Positions 18,640-27,521 of a DNA stretch of 64,000 bases are shown piece after piece. Numbering within the stretch: position 1 is the first letter of the stretch; every line of letters starts with the position of its first letter. The stretch spans positions 1,366,501-1,430,500 of the forward strand of contig NZ_JALKBG010000008.1 of assembly GCF_023016155.1 (NCBI RefSeq). The letters run 5' to 3'. Origin of the DNA: Aliiroseovarius sp. F20344 (lineage in GTDB: Bacteria > Pseudomonadota > Alphaproteobacteria > Rhodobacterales > Rhodobacteraceae). The position numbers and the translations under genes are program-made. The notes beneath the pieces were generated by a model. It searched no databases. It was not told the DNA's origin and worked only from the letters and a program-made list of their open reading frames with translations.

Positions 18640-19635
18640 TCAGAGGACGCGTGCGCCATCCTTATCAAAGTAATAGGCGTTGTCTGGATCAAACCCAAAT
18701 CTGATGGGCTGCCCATCGGCCACGTCATGCTGTCCAAACAAACGGGCCGTGATCTGCCGGTCCCCTACGCGGGCAATTACGTTGGTATCTCCACCCAGCT
18801 TTTCGACATGGCTCACATGGGCTTCAAGCACGCCATCTTCTGTTACAAATAGATCCTCTGGGCGAACGCCCATTGTCCGCGCGTCCCCGTCCTGCAAAAG
18901 GCTTGCAGGCAGGAAGTTCATGGCAGGGGAGCCAAGGAAACCCGCGACAAACTGGTTGGCTGGGTTGTTATAAAGCTCCATAGGGCTGCCAACCTGTTCC
19001 ACCCGGCCATCGCGCAACACCACGATTTTGTCGGCCAAGGTCATCGCTTCGGTCTGATCATGGGTCACATAGATCATTGTGGCGCCCAATTGCGAATGTA
19101 GCTCTGCAATTTCGATGCGCGTGTTCATACGCAAAGCGGCGTCGAGGTTCGACAAAGGTTCATCAAACAGGAACAGCCGAGGCTGTCGCACAATCGCACG
19201 TCCAATGGCGACACGCTGGCGCTGACCACCCGACAGTTCCGACGGGAAACGATCCAGATAGTCGTCAAGGTTCAGCATCCGACTGGCTTCGGCCACGCGG
19301 GCGTCGATCACGTCCTTCGGTTGCTTCTCCTGTTTCAGCGCCAGCGACATATTTTTGCGCACATTCAGGTGCGGATAAAGCGCGTAGCTTTGAAACACCA
19401 TCGCAAGACCGCGCTTGGACGGTGGGATCATGTTGACGACGTCATCACCGATGCAAATTTCACCCGAGCTTGCATCCTCAAGCCCCGCGATCACCCGTAA
19501 AAGAGTGGATTTGCCGCAGCCAGATGGCCCGACGAAAACGACGAACTCGCCATCTTCAATCTCGATATTGATGTCTTTCAACACATGAACATTGCCGAAG
19601 GACTTGTTCACATTGGTCAGGGTCAGCGCCGTCAT
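18640..19635 (-). CDS. Sugar ABC transporter ATP-binding protein (UgpC/MalK family)
   Basis: 331 residues with Walker [10 protein letters not shown], signature [10 protein letters not shown], Walker [15 protein letters not shown], switch His in YVTHDQTEAMT and a C-terminal TOBE domain (GVRPEDLFV). It closely parallels the AglK sequence at the window start. It is the last gene of the transporter operon that begins with the binding protein at 23747; its ATG overlaps the oxidoreductase stop by 4 bases. It energises uptake of an amino sugar or related sugar, judging from MurQ and NagA nearby. Confidence 0.92.
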   Translation of the reverse strand: MTALTLTNVNKSFGNVHVLKDINIEIEDGEFVVFVGPSGCGKSTLLRVIAGLEDASSGEICIGDDVVNMIPPSKRGLAMVFQSYALYPHLNVRKNMSLALKQEKQPKDVIDARVAEASRMLNLDDYLDRFPSELSGGQRQRVAIGRAIVRQPRLFLFDEPLSNLDAALRMNTRIEIAELHSQLGATMIYVTHDQTEAMTLADKIVVLRDGRVEQVGSPMELYNNPANQFVAGFLGSPAMNFLPASLLQDGDARTMGVRPEDLFVTEDGVLEAHVSHVEKLGGDTNVIARVGDRQITARLFGQHDVADGQPIRFGFDPDNAYYFDKDGARVL

Positions 19636-20666
19636 GGCGTCACCTCCGTTAGGGTTACGGGTTGTCCGGAACGGACGCTTTCGTCAGCGGCCAAACAAAT
19701 GGCCAGCGACTGAACGGCGTCCTGCATGTGGCGGGTGAGGTCGATGTCATCACGGATCGCGCGCAGCATATAGGCTTGCTCGGCATCACAAAGCTCTTGG
19801 TGGCCGGGTTCATCGGGCAGATTGATCAGGGTGTCACCATCAGGGCGATGGACCAGCAACCCACCGACCTTTGTGTGGCCATCCACATCAGAAGACCCAG
19901 CCTTATCAGCTTCGGTGATGGACACGGACCCTGCGGGCGAGATCACGTCTTTCACAAAGAACGCGGTCTCGGACATCATGGGGCCCCAGCCGGCTTCGTA
20001 CCAGCCAACCGATCCGTCGTCGAAAGTGACCTGAAACTGGCCATAATTGTACATGTCCGGCGCGATTTCGTCTGACAGGCGCAGCCCCATCCCGTTCACG
20101 CGCACGGGTTTGGCATCTGTGATCTGACACCAGACATCGACATAGTGCACCCCGCAATCGACAATCGGGGCGGTAGTTTGCATCAGGGCTTTATGGGTCT
20201 CCCACTCGGCGCCTTTGCTTTGCTGGTTCAGGTTCATGCGGAAAACATAAGGCCCACCCAAGGCGCGCGCCTCTTCGATCAGGCGTACCCAGCTGGGATG
20301 GTGGCGCAGGATATATCCCACGACCAGTTTCCGGCCCAGCCGGGTCGCCGTTTCCACCACCCGGCGCGCGTCATCCACAGTCGTTGCCAAGGGCTTTTCG
20401 ACGAAGACATGCGCGCCTGCTTCCATCGCAGCCACGGCATAGTCTGCGTGGCTGTCGGAATAGGTGGCAATGACCACGAGGTCGGGGTGAGTGGTGGCGA
20501 GTGCCTCGTGGAAATCTGTGTAGATCGGATAGGTGGCCAGTTCAGGTTGATCAGTTTCACCCGAGCGATTGACCACTCCGACAATCTCGGCGTCTGGGTG
20601 GTGGTGATGCGCCAGCGCGTGGCTCATCCCCATATTCCCCAGCCCTGCAATCAGAACACGTGTCAT
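19632..20666 (-). CDS. Gfo/Idh/MocA-family NAD(P)-dependent oxidoreductase
   Basis: About 344 residues: Rossmann motif VLIAGLGNMGMSHA at the start, VVIATYSDSHADYA and the EKPLATT motif (catalytic Lys region) near residue 95, then the C-terminal alpha/beta substrate domain. ATG 20666 is chosen because it overlaps the permease stop (ATGA); an upstream in-frame start at 20774 would lie inside the permease gene. Such enzymes oxidise sugars or sugar derivatives. Placement inside the ABC operon suggests that the imported sugar, or its side-chain, is processed by it. The exact substrate is unknown. Confidence 0.85.
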   Translation of the reverse strand: MTRVLIAGLGNMGMSHALAHHHHPDAEIVGVVNRSGETDQPELATYPIYTDFHEALATTHPDLVVIATYSDSHADYAVAAMEAGAHVFVEKPLATTVDDARRVVETATRLGRKLVVGYILRHHPSWVRLIEEARALGGPYVFRMNLNQQSKGAEWETHKALMQTTAPIVDCGVHYVDVWCQITDAKPVRVNGMGLRLSDEIAPDMYNYGQFQVTFDDGSVGWYEAGWGPMMSETAFFVKDVISPAGSVSITEADKAGSSDVDGHTKVGGLLVHRPDGDTLINLPDEPGHQELCDAEQAYMLRAIRDDIDLTRHMQDAVQSLAICLAADESVRSGQPVTLTEVTP

Positions 20667-21502
20667 TTCACGGCTCCTGACGTGATGCCGCGGATCAGCT
20701 GGCGCGAGAAGATCACATAAAGCACTAAGACCGGCAGGATCGCCATCGACAGCGCGGACAGAACCGCGTTCCAATCAGTCACAAACTGGCCAATGAAGAC
20801 CTGGCTACCCAGGGTCAGGGTTTTCGTTTCCTCAGCCGGGGCCAGGATCAGCGGGAACCACAGGTCATTCCAGATTGGGATCATGTTGAAAACCGCAACC
20901 GTTGCCATTGCCGGGCGTACCAAAGGCAGCACCAGTTTGAAGAAAATCGTGTATTCTGACAGCCCGTCGATCCGGCCTGCGTTCTTTAGGTCATCTGACA
21001 CTTGCCGCATAAACTCGGACAAGATGAAGACGGCCAGTGGCAGGCCTTGCGCAGTGTAGACAAGGATCAGCGCCCAGAGCGAGTTAACCAGCCCGGTCGC
21101 CACCATCATCTCAAGGATCGCAACGGTGCCGATGCGGATTGGAATCATGATGCCGAGGGCAAGATAAAGCCCCATCAGCGTGTTGCCTTTAAAGCGGTAC
21201 TCGGCCAGTGCGAAGGCGGCCATCGCGCCGAACAAAAGCACGAAGAACAGCGACGCAACCGTCACAATCATCGAGTTCTGGAAGTAGAGGAAGAAGTCCC
21301 CCTGCTTCATCACCGTCTGATAGCCGATCATTGAAAAGCTGTCCGCATCCGGCATCGCCAAAGGCTCGCGGAAGATCGCTTTCCGGGTCTTGAAGCTGTT
21401 GATCAGGATCACGAAGACCGGGAACAGCGCGATCAGCGTGTAAAGGATCAGCGCGCCATGCATTGCGGCTGTATTAAGCGGGTTTGTGCGGGCCTGATTC
21501 AT
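20663..21502 (-). CDS. Sugar ABC transporter permease (MalG type)
   Basis: 279 residues with about six membrane helices and an EAA loop DDLKNAGRIDGLSEYTIFFK before the last helices. It follows the other permease by 12 bp and overlaps the oxidoreductase gene by 4 bases. It is one half of the inner-membrane channel of the amino-sugar transporter. Confidence 0.92.
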   Translation of the reverse strand: MNQARTNPLNTAAMHGALILYTLIALFPVFVILINSFKTRKAIFREPLAMPDADSFSMIGYQTVMKQGDFFLYFQNSMIVTVASLFFVLLFGAMAAFALAEYRFKGNTLMGLYLALGIMIPIRIGTVAILEMMVATGLVNSLWALILVYTAQGLPLAVFILSEFMRQVSDDLKNAGRIDGLSEYTIFFKLVLPLVRPAMATVAVFNMIPIWNDLWFPLILAPAEETKTLTLGSQVFIGQFVTDWNAVLSALSMAILPVLVLYVIFSRQLIRGITSGAVK

Positions 21503-21514
21503 GGTCCTAACTCC

Positions 21515-22429
21515 TTACAGCTGATACCGGCGCATCCGGGTTTGGATGCCGAATAGATAGATACAGACACCGACCAGAATGATCGCGAACATGGCGCCTG
21601 CGATGGCCGATCCCATATGCGGGTCGCCGAGTTGCAGCTGGAAGCCAAAGAAAGTCCTGTACATGAACGTGCCCAGAATATCAGTCGAGAAATCCGGCCC
21701 GGCCAACGCGCCTTGGGCGGCATAGATCAGGTCGAACGCGTTGAAGTTGCCCACGAAAGTCAGGATCGAGATGATGCCAATCGACGGCAGGATCAGCGGA
21801 AGCTTGATTTTCCAGAAGGCCGACATGCCGGTGATGCCATCAATCTCGCCCGCTTCTAAAACCTCTTCTGGGATCGACAGAAGGGCTGCGTAGATCAGCA
21901 TCATCGGGATACCGACGAACTGCCAGACCGAGATCAGCGCAAGTGTGGTCAGTGCGTATTCTTCTTTGCCAAGCCACGGCGCAAACAGGGATTTCAGACC
22001 TACTGCGTCCAACATCCCGGGCGCGATGCCCCAGATGGGCGACAGGATCAGTTTCCAAGCAAAGCCAACAATCACAAAGCTAAGGATTGTCGGGATGAAG
22101 ATGGCCGACCGATAGAGTGCGGCGAACCTTAGCCTCGGATGACTAAGGACCGCGGCCAGTGCGATGCCGATCGGGTTCTGAACCAACATGTGGATCAGGA
22201 AAAACCAAAAGTTGTTGCCCAATGCGTTCCAGAACTGTTCCGACCAGATCGGGTCGCCAAACAGGGTCTGGAAGTTCTGAAGCCCGACATAGACGCGCTC
22301 TTGATCAATCTTGCTGAACAGGGACAGGCGCAACGTGTTGAACAGTGGGAAGATCATCACCGCCGTATAGACAAGCACCGCAGGCGCAAGAAAAACGGCT
22401 ATGTGCCAGCGAATTCGAGGCTTTTGCAT
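21515..22429 (-). CDS. Sugar ABC transporter permease (MalF type)
   Basis: 304 residues, first helix near residue 10 (IAVFLAPAVLVYTAVMIFPLF), EAA loop EEVLEAGEIDGITGMSAFWK near residue 210. It is separated from the binding-protein gene by 64 bp carrying a perfect stem-loop. It pairs with the MalG-type permease immediately downstream. Confidence 0.92.
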   Translation of the reverse strand: MQKPRIRWHIAVFLAPAVLVYTAVMIFPLFNTLRLSLFSKIDQERVYVGLQNFQTLFGDPIWSEQFWNALGNNFWFFLIHMLVQNPIGIALAAVLSHPRLRFAALYRSAIFIPTILSFVIVGFAWKLILSPIWGIAPGMLDAVGLKSLFAPWLGKEEYALTTLALISVWQFVGIPMMLIYAALLSIPEEVLEAGEIDGITGMSAFWKIKLPLILPSIGIISILTFVGNFNAFDLIYAAQGALAGPDFSTDILGTFMYRTFFGFQLQLGDPHMGSAIAGAMFAIILVGVCIYLFGIQTRMRRYQL

Positions 22430-22448
22430 AGGAATCTCCGGGTGTGTG

Positions 22449-22473
22449 CCCGGACGCCATCAAAGCGTCCGGG
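22449..22473 (-). other. Stem-loop after the sugar-binding protein gene
   Basis: CCCGGACGC (22449-22457) and GCGTCCGGG (22465-22473) form a perfect 9-bp stem with loop catcaaa. It lies between the binding-protein and permease genes, exactly as the hairpin in the agl operon, and has no T-run. A role in differential mRNA stability or partial termination is inferred. Confidence 0.55.
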
Positions 22474-22493
22474 TCGTTTGCAACAGAGGGAGG

Positions 22494-23747
22494 TTACTGT
22501 TGCGGTGCGTACCAGCTGGCCAGACCGTCTTGCAGTTTCTGACCAAGCTCTTCAGGCGACGTAGTGCCCTTGATGGCGGCAACCGAAGCACCCCAGGTGT
22601 CGTTTTCCAGGTTCGGCGTGCCACGCGACAGGATCTGATAGGTCGAACGGATTGTGCTCTCGCACTCGCCGCGCCAGCCTACGATCTCTTTCGCCAGTGG
22701 GTCTTCCAGCTCAACAGGTGTACTGGACAGCGGGAAGAAGCCCGGCAGAGCGTTGCCGAAGATTGACGCAAACTCGGGGCTGGCCACCCAAGACAGGAAG
22801 GTCTTAGCCGCGTCCGGGTTTGCGGTCTTGGTGTTCATGCCAATGCCGATATCAGTGTGGTCCGAGATATAGCAGGTGTCGCCCGCATTCTGGACGGGCG
22901 GCTTGAAGGCCCCCATTTCGAAGTCAACCAAAGCGTTGAAGCCTGAGATTTCCCATGAACCGGCCGGATAAACTGCAGCACGTCCCAACGTGAACAGGTT
23001 TTGGCTGTCCGGATAGGTCTGAGCTTCATAGCCGTCGCCCAAATAGCCGCCCCATTTGGCCAATGTCGCATACGGTGCAACCCACTGCGGATCGGTAAGT
23101 TTCTGTTCGCCTTTTATCAGCGCCAGACGACCTTCTTCACCCTTCCAGTAGTTCGGACCGATGTTGTTATAGCCCATCGTCGCGGCTTCCCACTGGTCGT
23201 TGGTGCCCATCGCCATCGGGATATAGCTGCCATCTTCCTTGATCTTGTCGAGGGCTGCAAAGAACTCGGCCTCGGTGTTCGGAACCTGAATGCCCAGCTC
23301 GGCAAACGCGTCTTTGTTGTAGATGAAACCGTGGATCACGGATGCCATTGGCACACAGAAGCTGGCCGAGCCATCATCCGTTTGCCATGCGGATTTCGCC
23401 ACGTCCGAGAAGTTGCCCATGGCTTCCATGCCGCCGAGATCAGCAAGGTGACCCGCATCATAAAGGGCCAGCGAGGCGTCAAACGGGCGACAAGTGATCA
23501 GGTCACCGGCAGAGCCTGCGTCCAGTTTCGAGTTTAGCACTGCGTTGTATTCCGCAGGGGCCGACGGGGTGAACTTCACCTTGATGCCGGGATGTTCGGC
23601 CTCAAAAGCCGGAATGATCTTGTCCTGCCATAGGGTCAGGTCATCGTTGCGCCAGCTTTCGATGGTCAGCGTGACGTCCTCGGCATAGGCAGTGGTTGCG
23701 ACAAGCGCCGTACCAGCAAGTGCCAGTGAGATAATGTTGCGTTTCAT
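22494..23747 (-). CDS. Sugar ABC transporter substrate-binding protein (family 1)
   Basis: 417 residues with a Sec signal peptide cleaved after TTAYA (about residue 22). The mature protein begins EDVTLTIESWRNDD, as in bacterial extracellular solute-binding family 1. AGGAAAA precedes the ATG. It lies between murQ (22 bp upstream) and the permeases. It would capture the sugar in the periplasm; the neighbours murQ, nagA and a SIS deaminase point to GlcNAc, MurNAc or an oligomer of them. Confidence 0.9.
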   Translation of the reverse strand: MKRNIISLALAGTALVATTAYAEDVTLTIESWRNDDLTLWQDKIIPAFEAEHPGIKVKFTPSAPAEYNAVLNSKLDAGSAGDLITCRPFDASLALYDAGHLADLGGMEAMGNFSDVAKSAWQTDDGSASFCVPMASVIHGFIYNKDAFAELGIQVPNTEAEFFAALDKIKEDGSYIPMAMGTNDQWEAATMGYNNIGPNYWKGEEGRLALIKGEQKLTDPQWVAPYATLAKWGGYLGDGYEAQTYPDSQNLFTLGRAAVYPAGSWEISGFNALVDFEMGAFKPPVQNAGDTCYISDHTDIGIGMNTKTANPDAAKTFLSWVASPEFASIFGNALPGFFPLSSTPVELEDPLAKEIVGWRGECESTIRSTYQILSRGTPNLENDTWGASVAAIKGTTSPEELGQKLQDGLASWYAPQQ

Positions 23748-23769
23748 GTTTTCCTCCCAAAGGTTTGAT

Positions 23770-24663
23770 TTATTGGTTCTTTAGTTTCTCCAGCACAGGA
23801 CGCAAATGCCCCTTGCTGGCAGTCAGTTGGGCCTGGGCTTCACTTAAATTGCCCATGCCGGATGCGATCAGAATGGCGGGTTTCACGGACCCCTTCGCCA
23901 GCTTCAAAGCGGTTGCTGCGGCAGCTTCATCAACAGCAGCAATCTGCGCCACGATACTACGCGCACGCTGTTCAAGCTTTGCGTTGTCCGCGGTCAGATT
24001 GACCATCATGCCATCATGCACGTGGCCAAGTTCTACCGCCATCAGTGTCGACAGCATGTTCAGCGCAATTTTCTGCGCGGTCCCTGCCCCCATTCGCGTC
24101 GAACCGGACAGGATTTCGGGCGGCGAGGTCAAAAGAATGGGGTGATCACTCAGCGTCAGCAATTCTGTGCCAGCGTTGTTGGCAATGCCAATCACCGACG
24201 CCCCAACCGACTTCGCGATTTGCGCAGCCTCGATCGTGTAAGGCGTTGAACCGCTTGCCGAAACGGCGATCACTGTATCGTCTTCACCCACACCCGCAAG
24301 GCTTTCGCGAATCTGGTCGGTTTCGTCTTCCGTGCCACCGGGCATTTCGGCGCCAGTGGGAAGCCCACCTGCCATGTGAATGCGGATCTGAGTAGGAGGG
24401 ATTGAGAATGTGCCGCCAAGCTCCATCGCATCAGCGGCGGCCATCAGGCCGGATGATCCTGCAGCCACATAGTGCAGCTTTGCGCCGCAGGAAATGCTGC
24501 GCGCCATCGACTGGCTTGCTTGGGCGATCTGAACAGCTACCGCATCAACACAGGCGGCGGCGGCCCCCTGTCCTTGTGACAAGAGCAGTGCAATCTCGGC
24601 CAGCGGGCGGCGATCAAGCCCCAAAGCCATGTCATGCAATTGTTCTGTGACCCTTATCGACAC
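23770..24663 (-). CDS. murQ: N-acetylmuramic acid 6-phosphate etherase
   Basis: A SIS-domain lyase of 297 residues that removes D-lactate from MurNAc-6-phosphate, giving GlcNAc-6-phosphate. The motifs PPEILSGSTRMGAGTAQKIALNMLST and SASGSTPYTIEAA are those of MurQ. The phosphosugar loop reads AAGSSGLMAAADA, slightly different from the usual GAGTSGRLG, so a related etherase substrate is conceivable. Start is GTG 24663 with AAGGGGGGA about 7 bases upstream. It is the first gene of the minus-strand transporter operon. Confidence 0.85.
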   Translation of the reverse strand: MSIRVTEQLHDMALGLDRRPLAEIALLLSQGQGAAAACVDAVAVQIAQASQSMARSISCGAKLHYVAAGSSGLMAAADAMELGGTFSIPPTQIRIHMAGGLPTGAEMPGGTEDETDQIRESLAGVGEDDTVIAVSASGSTPYTIEAAQIAKSVGASVIGIANNAGTELLTLSDHPILLTSPPEILSGSTRMGAGTAQKIALNMLSTLMAVELGHVHDGMMVNLTADNAKLEQRARSIVAQIAAVDEAAAATALKLAKGSVKPAILIASGMGNLSEAQAQLTASKGHLRPVLEKLKNQ

Positions 24664-24693
24664 GTGATTCCCCCCTTAGGCTTGCCAAATAAC

Positions 24694-24720
24694 ATACCTA
24701 TTAGATACCATTTGTCTACC
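24694..24720 (-). promoter_or_regulatory. Three GGTAT-type direct repeats, 11 bp apart, upstream of murQ
   Basis: On the minus strand GGTAG (24716-24720), GGTAT (24705-24709) and GGTAT (24694-24698) recur exactly every 11 bp, one helical turn. The last two form GGTAT-CTAATA-GGTAT. The same 16-bp arrangement occurs on the other strand before the divergent kinase gene. A GntR/UTRA regulator is encoded in that operon and is the obvious candidate binder; binding is inferred. Confidence 0.5.
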
Positions 24721-24782
24721 ATTTAGTTTTTGACGACCAGAAACACGGGATTAACCCCAATATCACTGCAAGTTATCTCAAT

Positions 24783-24820
24783 TTGGTCTTTTAAAGCATG
24801 CAAAGGTATTATATAGGTAT
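24783..24820 (+). promoter_or_regulatory. Promoter with embedded GGTAT direct repeat upstream of the amino-sugar kinase gene
   Basis: TTGGTC (24783-24788) and TATTAT (24807-24812) are 18 bp apart and make a plausible promoter with a start near 24819. GGTAT (24805-24809) and GGTAT (24816-24820) with spacer TATATA overlap the -10, mirroring the repeat upstream of murQ. A regulator bound there would block transcription. The overlap also argues that translation begins at 24825 or 24834 and not at the ATG at 24798. Confidence 0.5.
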
Positions 24821-24824
24821 TCTC

Positions 24825-25721
24825 ATGAATCGCATGGCCACCCATACCACTTCACCTATTCTCGCCATCGACGGCGGCGGAACCCGTTGCCGTCTTGCCG
24901 TGCGGAATAATGATGGTGACACCGTGGTTGAGCTTGGGTCAGCCAATGTCACCACGAATTTCGATACCGCAATCGCTGAGATTATACGCGGTTTGGATCA
25001 GCTTGGAGCCATTGCCGGTTTGTCGCTGGATGAGCTAAGCAAACTGCCCACTTATGCCGGTTTGGCAGGTGTCGCGGGGTCCGCGATTGCTGAGAAGGTC
25101 GCAAAGGCCCTACCCTTTACTCGTATCCGCGTCGAAGATGACCGTCCCTCTGCACTGCAAGGCGCGTTGGGCGCTAGCGACGGCGTGGTGGCGCATTGCG
25201 GCACAGGGTCATTTGTAGCTGCACAGGTAAATGGCGCGCGCAAGTTTGCTGGTGGCTGGGGGCCCGTGCTTGGAGACCCTGCATCCGCCCAATGGGTTGG
25301 ACGTCGCGGCTTGTCCGTCACGCTTGATGCCGTTGATGGCATTGCGCCTCATAGTGACTTGTCAAAGCACTTTCTGGATTTGCATTCAGATGCAGCGGGC
25401 ATTGTCGCCTTCGCGGCGACCGCCCGCCCTGTCGATTTCGGCGCGCTGGCGCCTGCCATCACAGAATATGCCGCAGCGGGCGATGCGCTTGCCCAACAGG
25501 TCATGCAAGAAGCGGGTCAAAGCATCGCAGATATCCTGCCCGTCCTAGGTTGGACCCCGGGCATGGCCATTTGCCTGACCGGCGGAATTGCCCCGCATTT
25601 TGCACCATATCTGCCAGATCAAATGCAAAGCTGCATCACAGAGCCACTAGGGCAACCTTTGTCCGGGGCTTTGGCATTGGCACAGGAATTTAGCGAGGAG
25701 ATCACCAATGAATGTCTCTGA
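24825..25721 (+). CDS. BadF/BadG/BcrA/BcrD-type ATPase, probable amino-sugar kinase (MurK/NagK-like)
   Basis: About 298 residues of the ASKHA kinase fold: phosphate-1 motif ILAIDGGGTRCRLAV, phosphate-2 region AHCGTGSFVA, then GGWGPVLGDPASAQWVGRRGL and the adenosine motif CLTGGIAPHF. MurK of Clostridium, which phosphorylates MurNAc and GlcNAc, belongs to this family. Here the kinase heads the operon with nagA and lies opposite murQ, so it would supply MurNAc-6-P or GlcNAc-6-P. ATG 24834 is an equally possible start. Confidence 0.82.
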   Translation: MNRMATHTTSPILAIDGGGTRCRLAVRNNDGDTVVELGSANVTTNFDTAIAEIIRGLDQLGAIAGLSLDELSKLPTYAGLAGVAGSAIAEKVAKALPFTRIRVEDDRPSALQGALGASDGVVAHCGTGSFVAAQVNGARKFAGGWGPVLGDPASAQWVGRRGLSVTLDAVDGIAPHSDLSKHFLDLHSDAAGIVAFAATARPVDFGALAPAITEYAAAGDALAQQVMQEAGQSIADILPVLGWTPGMAICLTGGIAPHFAPYLPDQMQSCITEPLGQPLSGALALAQEFSEEITNECL

Positions 25722-26463
25722 TTTCCTCGACCCTCAGGGCTGGCTTGGACAACGCTCCGGACCGCGCTATGTACAGCTTCGTCGTCGATTGGAAGATGCA
25801 ATCGACAAAGGCATCCTGCCCCCCGACAGCTCACTTCCGCCCGAGCGCGAGATCGCCGAGATCACCGATCTTTCGCGCGTAACCGTGCGCAAAGCCATTC
25901 AGGAGCTGGTGAAGCTGGGCGTCGTCGAACAACGCCAGGGCTCCGGGTCCTTTGTGCGTGCGCCCGTCGCGCGCGTCGAACAATCCCTGTCGCATCTGAC
26001 GTCTTTCACCGAAGACATGAAGCGGCGCGGATTGGAAACCACCTCGCGCTGGCTGGAACGCGGGGTCTTTATTCCGTCGCCAGAAGAGGTGCTTACGCTG
26101 GGGCTGGCGGCCGGAGACTCGGTCGCGCGTATTTATCGCTTGCGTGAGGCTGGCGGACAGCCCATGGCGCTGGAACGGGCTTCGCTGCCCCTGGACATCT
26201 TGCCCAACCCGATTGAAGTGTCGCGTTCGCTTTACGAAGTGCTGGAGCAAAACGGCAATCGCCCCGTGCGCGCGGTGCAAAAGATCTCGGCCATCAATCT
26301 GGACCCTGACGACGCGGACCTTTTGGGCGTTGCCGAGGGAACCGCTGGGTTGAGCATTCAACGCATCTCGTACCTTGAAAGCGGACGCGTGGCCGAGCTG
26401 ACCCGATCTGTATATCGCGGCGACGCCTATGACTTTGTGGCCGAGCTGCGCCTTTCGAACTGA
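25708..26463 (+). CDS. GntR-family regulator with UTRA domain (NagR-like)
   Basis: 251 residues: winged helix-turn-helix (about 18-85, LPPEREIAEITDLSRVTVRKAI) and a UTRA effector domain (about 100-245, including YRLREAGGQPMALERASLP) of the HutC subfamily. NagR/DasR proteins of this type sense GlcNAc-6-P or GlcN-6-P. It overlaps the kinase gene by 14 bases and is 26 bp before the SIS gene, so it probably regulates its own operon and the divergent transporter operon through the GGTAT repeats. Confidence 0.88.
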   Translation: MNVSDFLDPQGWLGQRSGPRYVQLRRRLEDAIDKGILPPDSSLPPEREIAEITDLSRVTVRKAIQELVKLGVVEQRQGSGSFVRAPVARVEQSLSHLTSFTEDMKRRGLETTSRWLERGVFIPSPEEVLTLGLAAGDSVARIYRLREAGGQPMALERASLPLDILPNPIEVSRSLYEVLEQNGNRPVRAVQKISAINLDPDDADLLGVAEGTAGLSIQRISYLESGRVAELTRSVYRGDAYDFVAELRLSN

Positions 26464-26489
26464 CCTGACAAACATGAAAGCTGCCTGAC

Positions 26490-27521
26490 ATGTCCTCTGA
26501 TACAACCACGCGCATGCGGCGCGAAATAAACGAGATCCCAGATGCTGTTGAACGCCTTTTGACCGAAGGTCGTACAGGTGTTCTGGCCACTGCCGAAGAA
26601 ATTCGCGCCCGCGACCCTCGGTTCCTATTGTCGGTCGCACGTGGGTCATCCGATCACGCGGCGACTTACCTGAAATATGTTAGCGAGCTGCTGCTTGGAC
26701 TGCCCATGGCATCCGTCGGACCATCAATCAAATCGATCTATGGCGTCGATGTTGCGGGCGAAGGATCGCTGTGCATCTCGGTGTCACAGTCGGGCCAAAG
26801 CCCGGACATCGTGCGGCTCACGGAAGCGTTCGCCAAAACCGGCGCTTACACAGTGGCCATCACCAATGATGAGACTTCCCCTTTGTCGCGAGCCACCACG
26901 GCGACCCTGCCGATCCACGCGGGTCCAGAGCTTAGCGTTGCGGCGACAAAAACTTTTGTCACGTCCCTTGTGGCTGGAGTGTGGTTGCTCGCGCAAATCA
27001 AAGAAGACGCCGCTTTGCTCAAAGCAATTCACGCCCTGCCCGGCCATTTGCAAAAGGCAACAGAATGCGACTGGTCGTCTGTGGTCGAGGCCGTGGATGG
27101 GCGTTCCCTGTTCACCCTTGGACGCGGTCCCAGCTGGGCGATTTCGAATGAAGCCGCATTAAAATTCAAAGAGACCTGCCAGATCCACGCCGAAAGTTAT
27201 TCCTCAGCCGAAGTTCTGCACGGCCCCGTTTCCATCGTAGAACCGGGCTTTCCGGTGATCGCCTTTGCAGCCCGCGATGCGGCCGAGGACAGCGTGGCCG
27301 AAGTTGCTGATGCGTTGGCGGACAAGGGCGCGCTGGCGTTCGCAACATCGGATCGCGTCAAAAGCGCGACCTGCCTTCCGCATGTTCGAACCGATCATTG
27401 GATTACCGATCCCGTGGCCTCGATCGTGTCGTTCTATGGCATGGTTGAAACTGTGGCGGCCCGACGTGGGATCAACCCAGACACGCCGCGCCATCTGAAG
27501 AAAGTGACAGAAACGGTATGA
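26490..27521 (+). CDS. SIS-domain aminotransferase/deaminase, probable glucosamine-6-phosphate deaminase (NagB-II type)
   Basis: 343 residues with two SIS domains like the isomerase half of GlmS, without the glutaminase domain. Visible motifs are ARGSSDHAA, VSQSGQSPDIV and SVAATKTF in the first domain and GRGPSWAISNEAALKFKET with SAEVLHGP in the second. Such NagB-II enzymes convert glucosamine-6-P to fructose-6-P and ammonia. Its last bases overlap nagA by 4, fitting successive steps. An AgaS-like deaminase for galactosamine is an alternative. Confidence 0.85.
   Translation: MSSDTTTRMRREINEIPDAVERLLTEGRTGVLATAEEIRARDPRFLLSVARGSSDHAATYLKYVSELLLGLPMASVGPSIKSIYGVDVAGEGSLCISVSQSGQSPDIVRLTEAFAKTGAYTVAITNDETSPLSRATTATLPIHAGPELSVAATKTFVTSLVAGVWLLAQIKEDAALLKAIHALPGHLQKATECDWSSVVEAVDGRSLFTLGRGPSWAISNEAALKFKETCQIHAESYSSAEVLHGPVSIVEPGFPVIAFAARDAAEDSVAEVADALADKGALAFATSDRVKSATCLPHVRTDHWITDPVASIVSFYGMVETVAARRGINPDTPRHLKKVTETV

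Noticed and set aside
24798-24824. Upstream ATG for the amino-sugar kinase
   Set aside because: It overlaps the probable -10 and GGTAT repeats and adds nine residues without family similarity.
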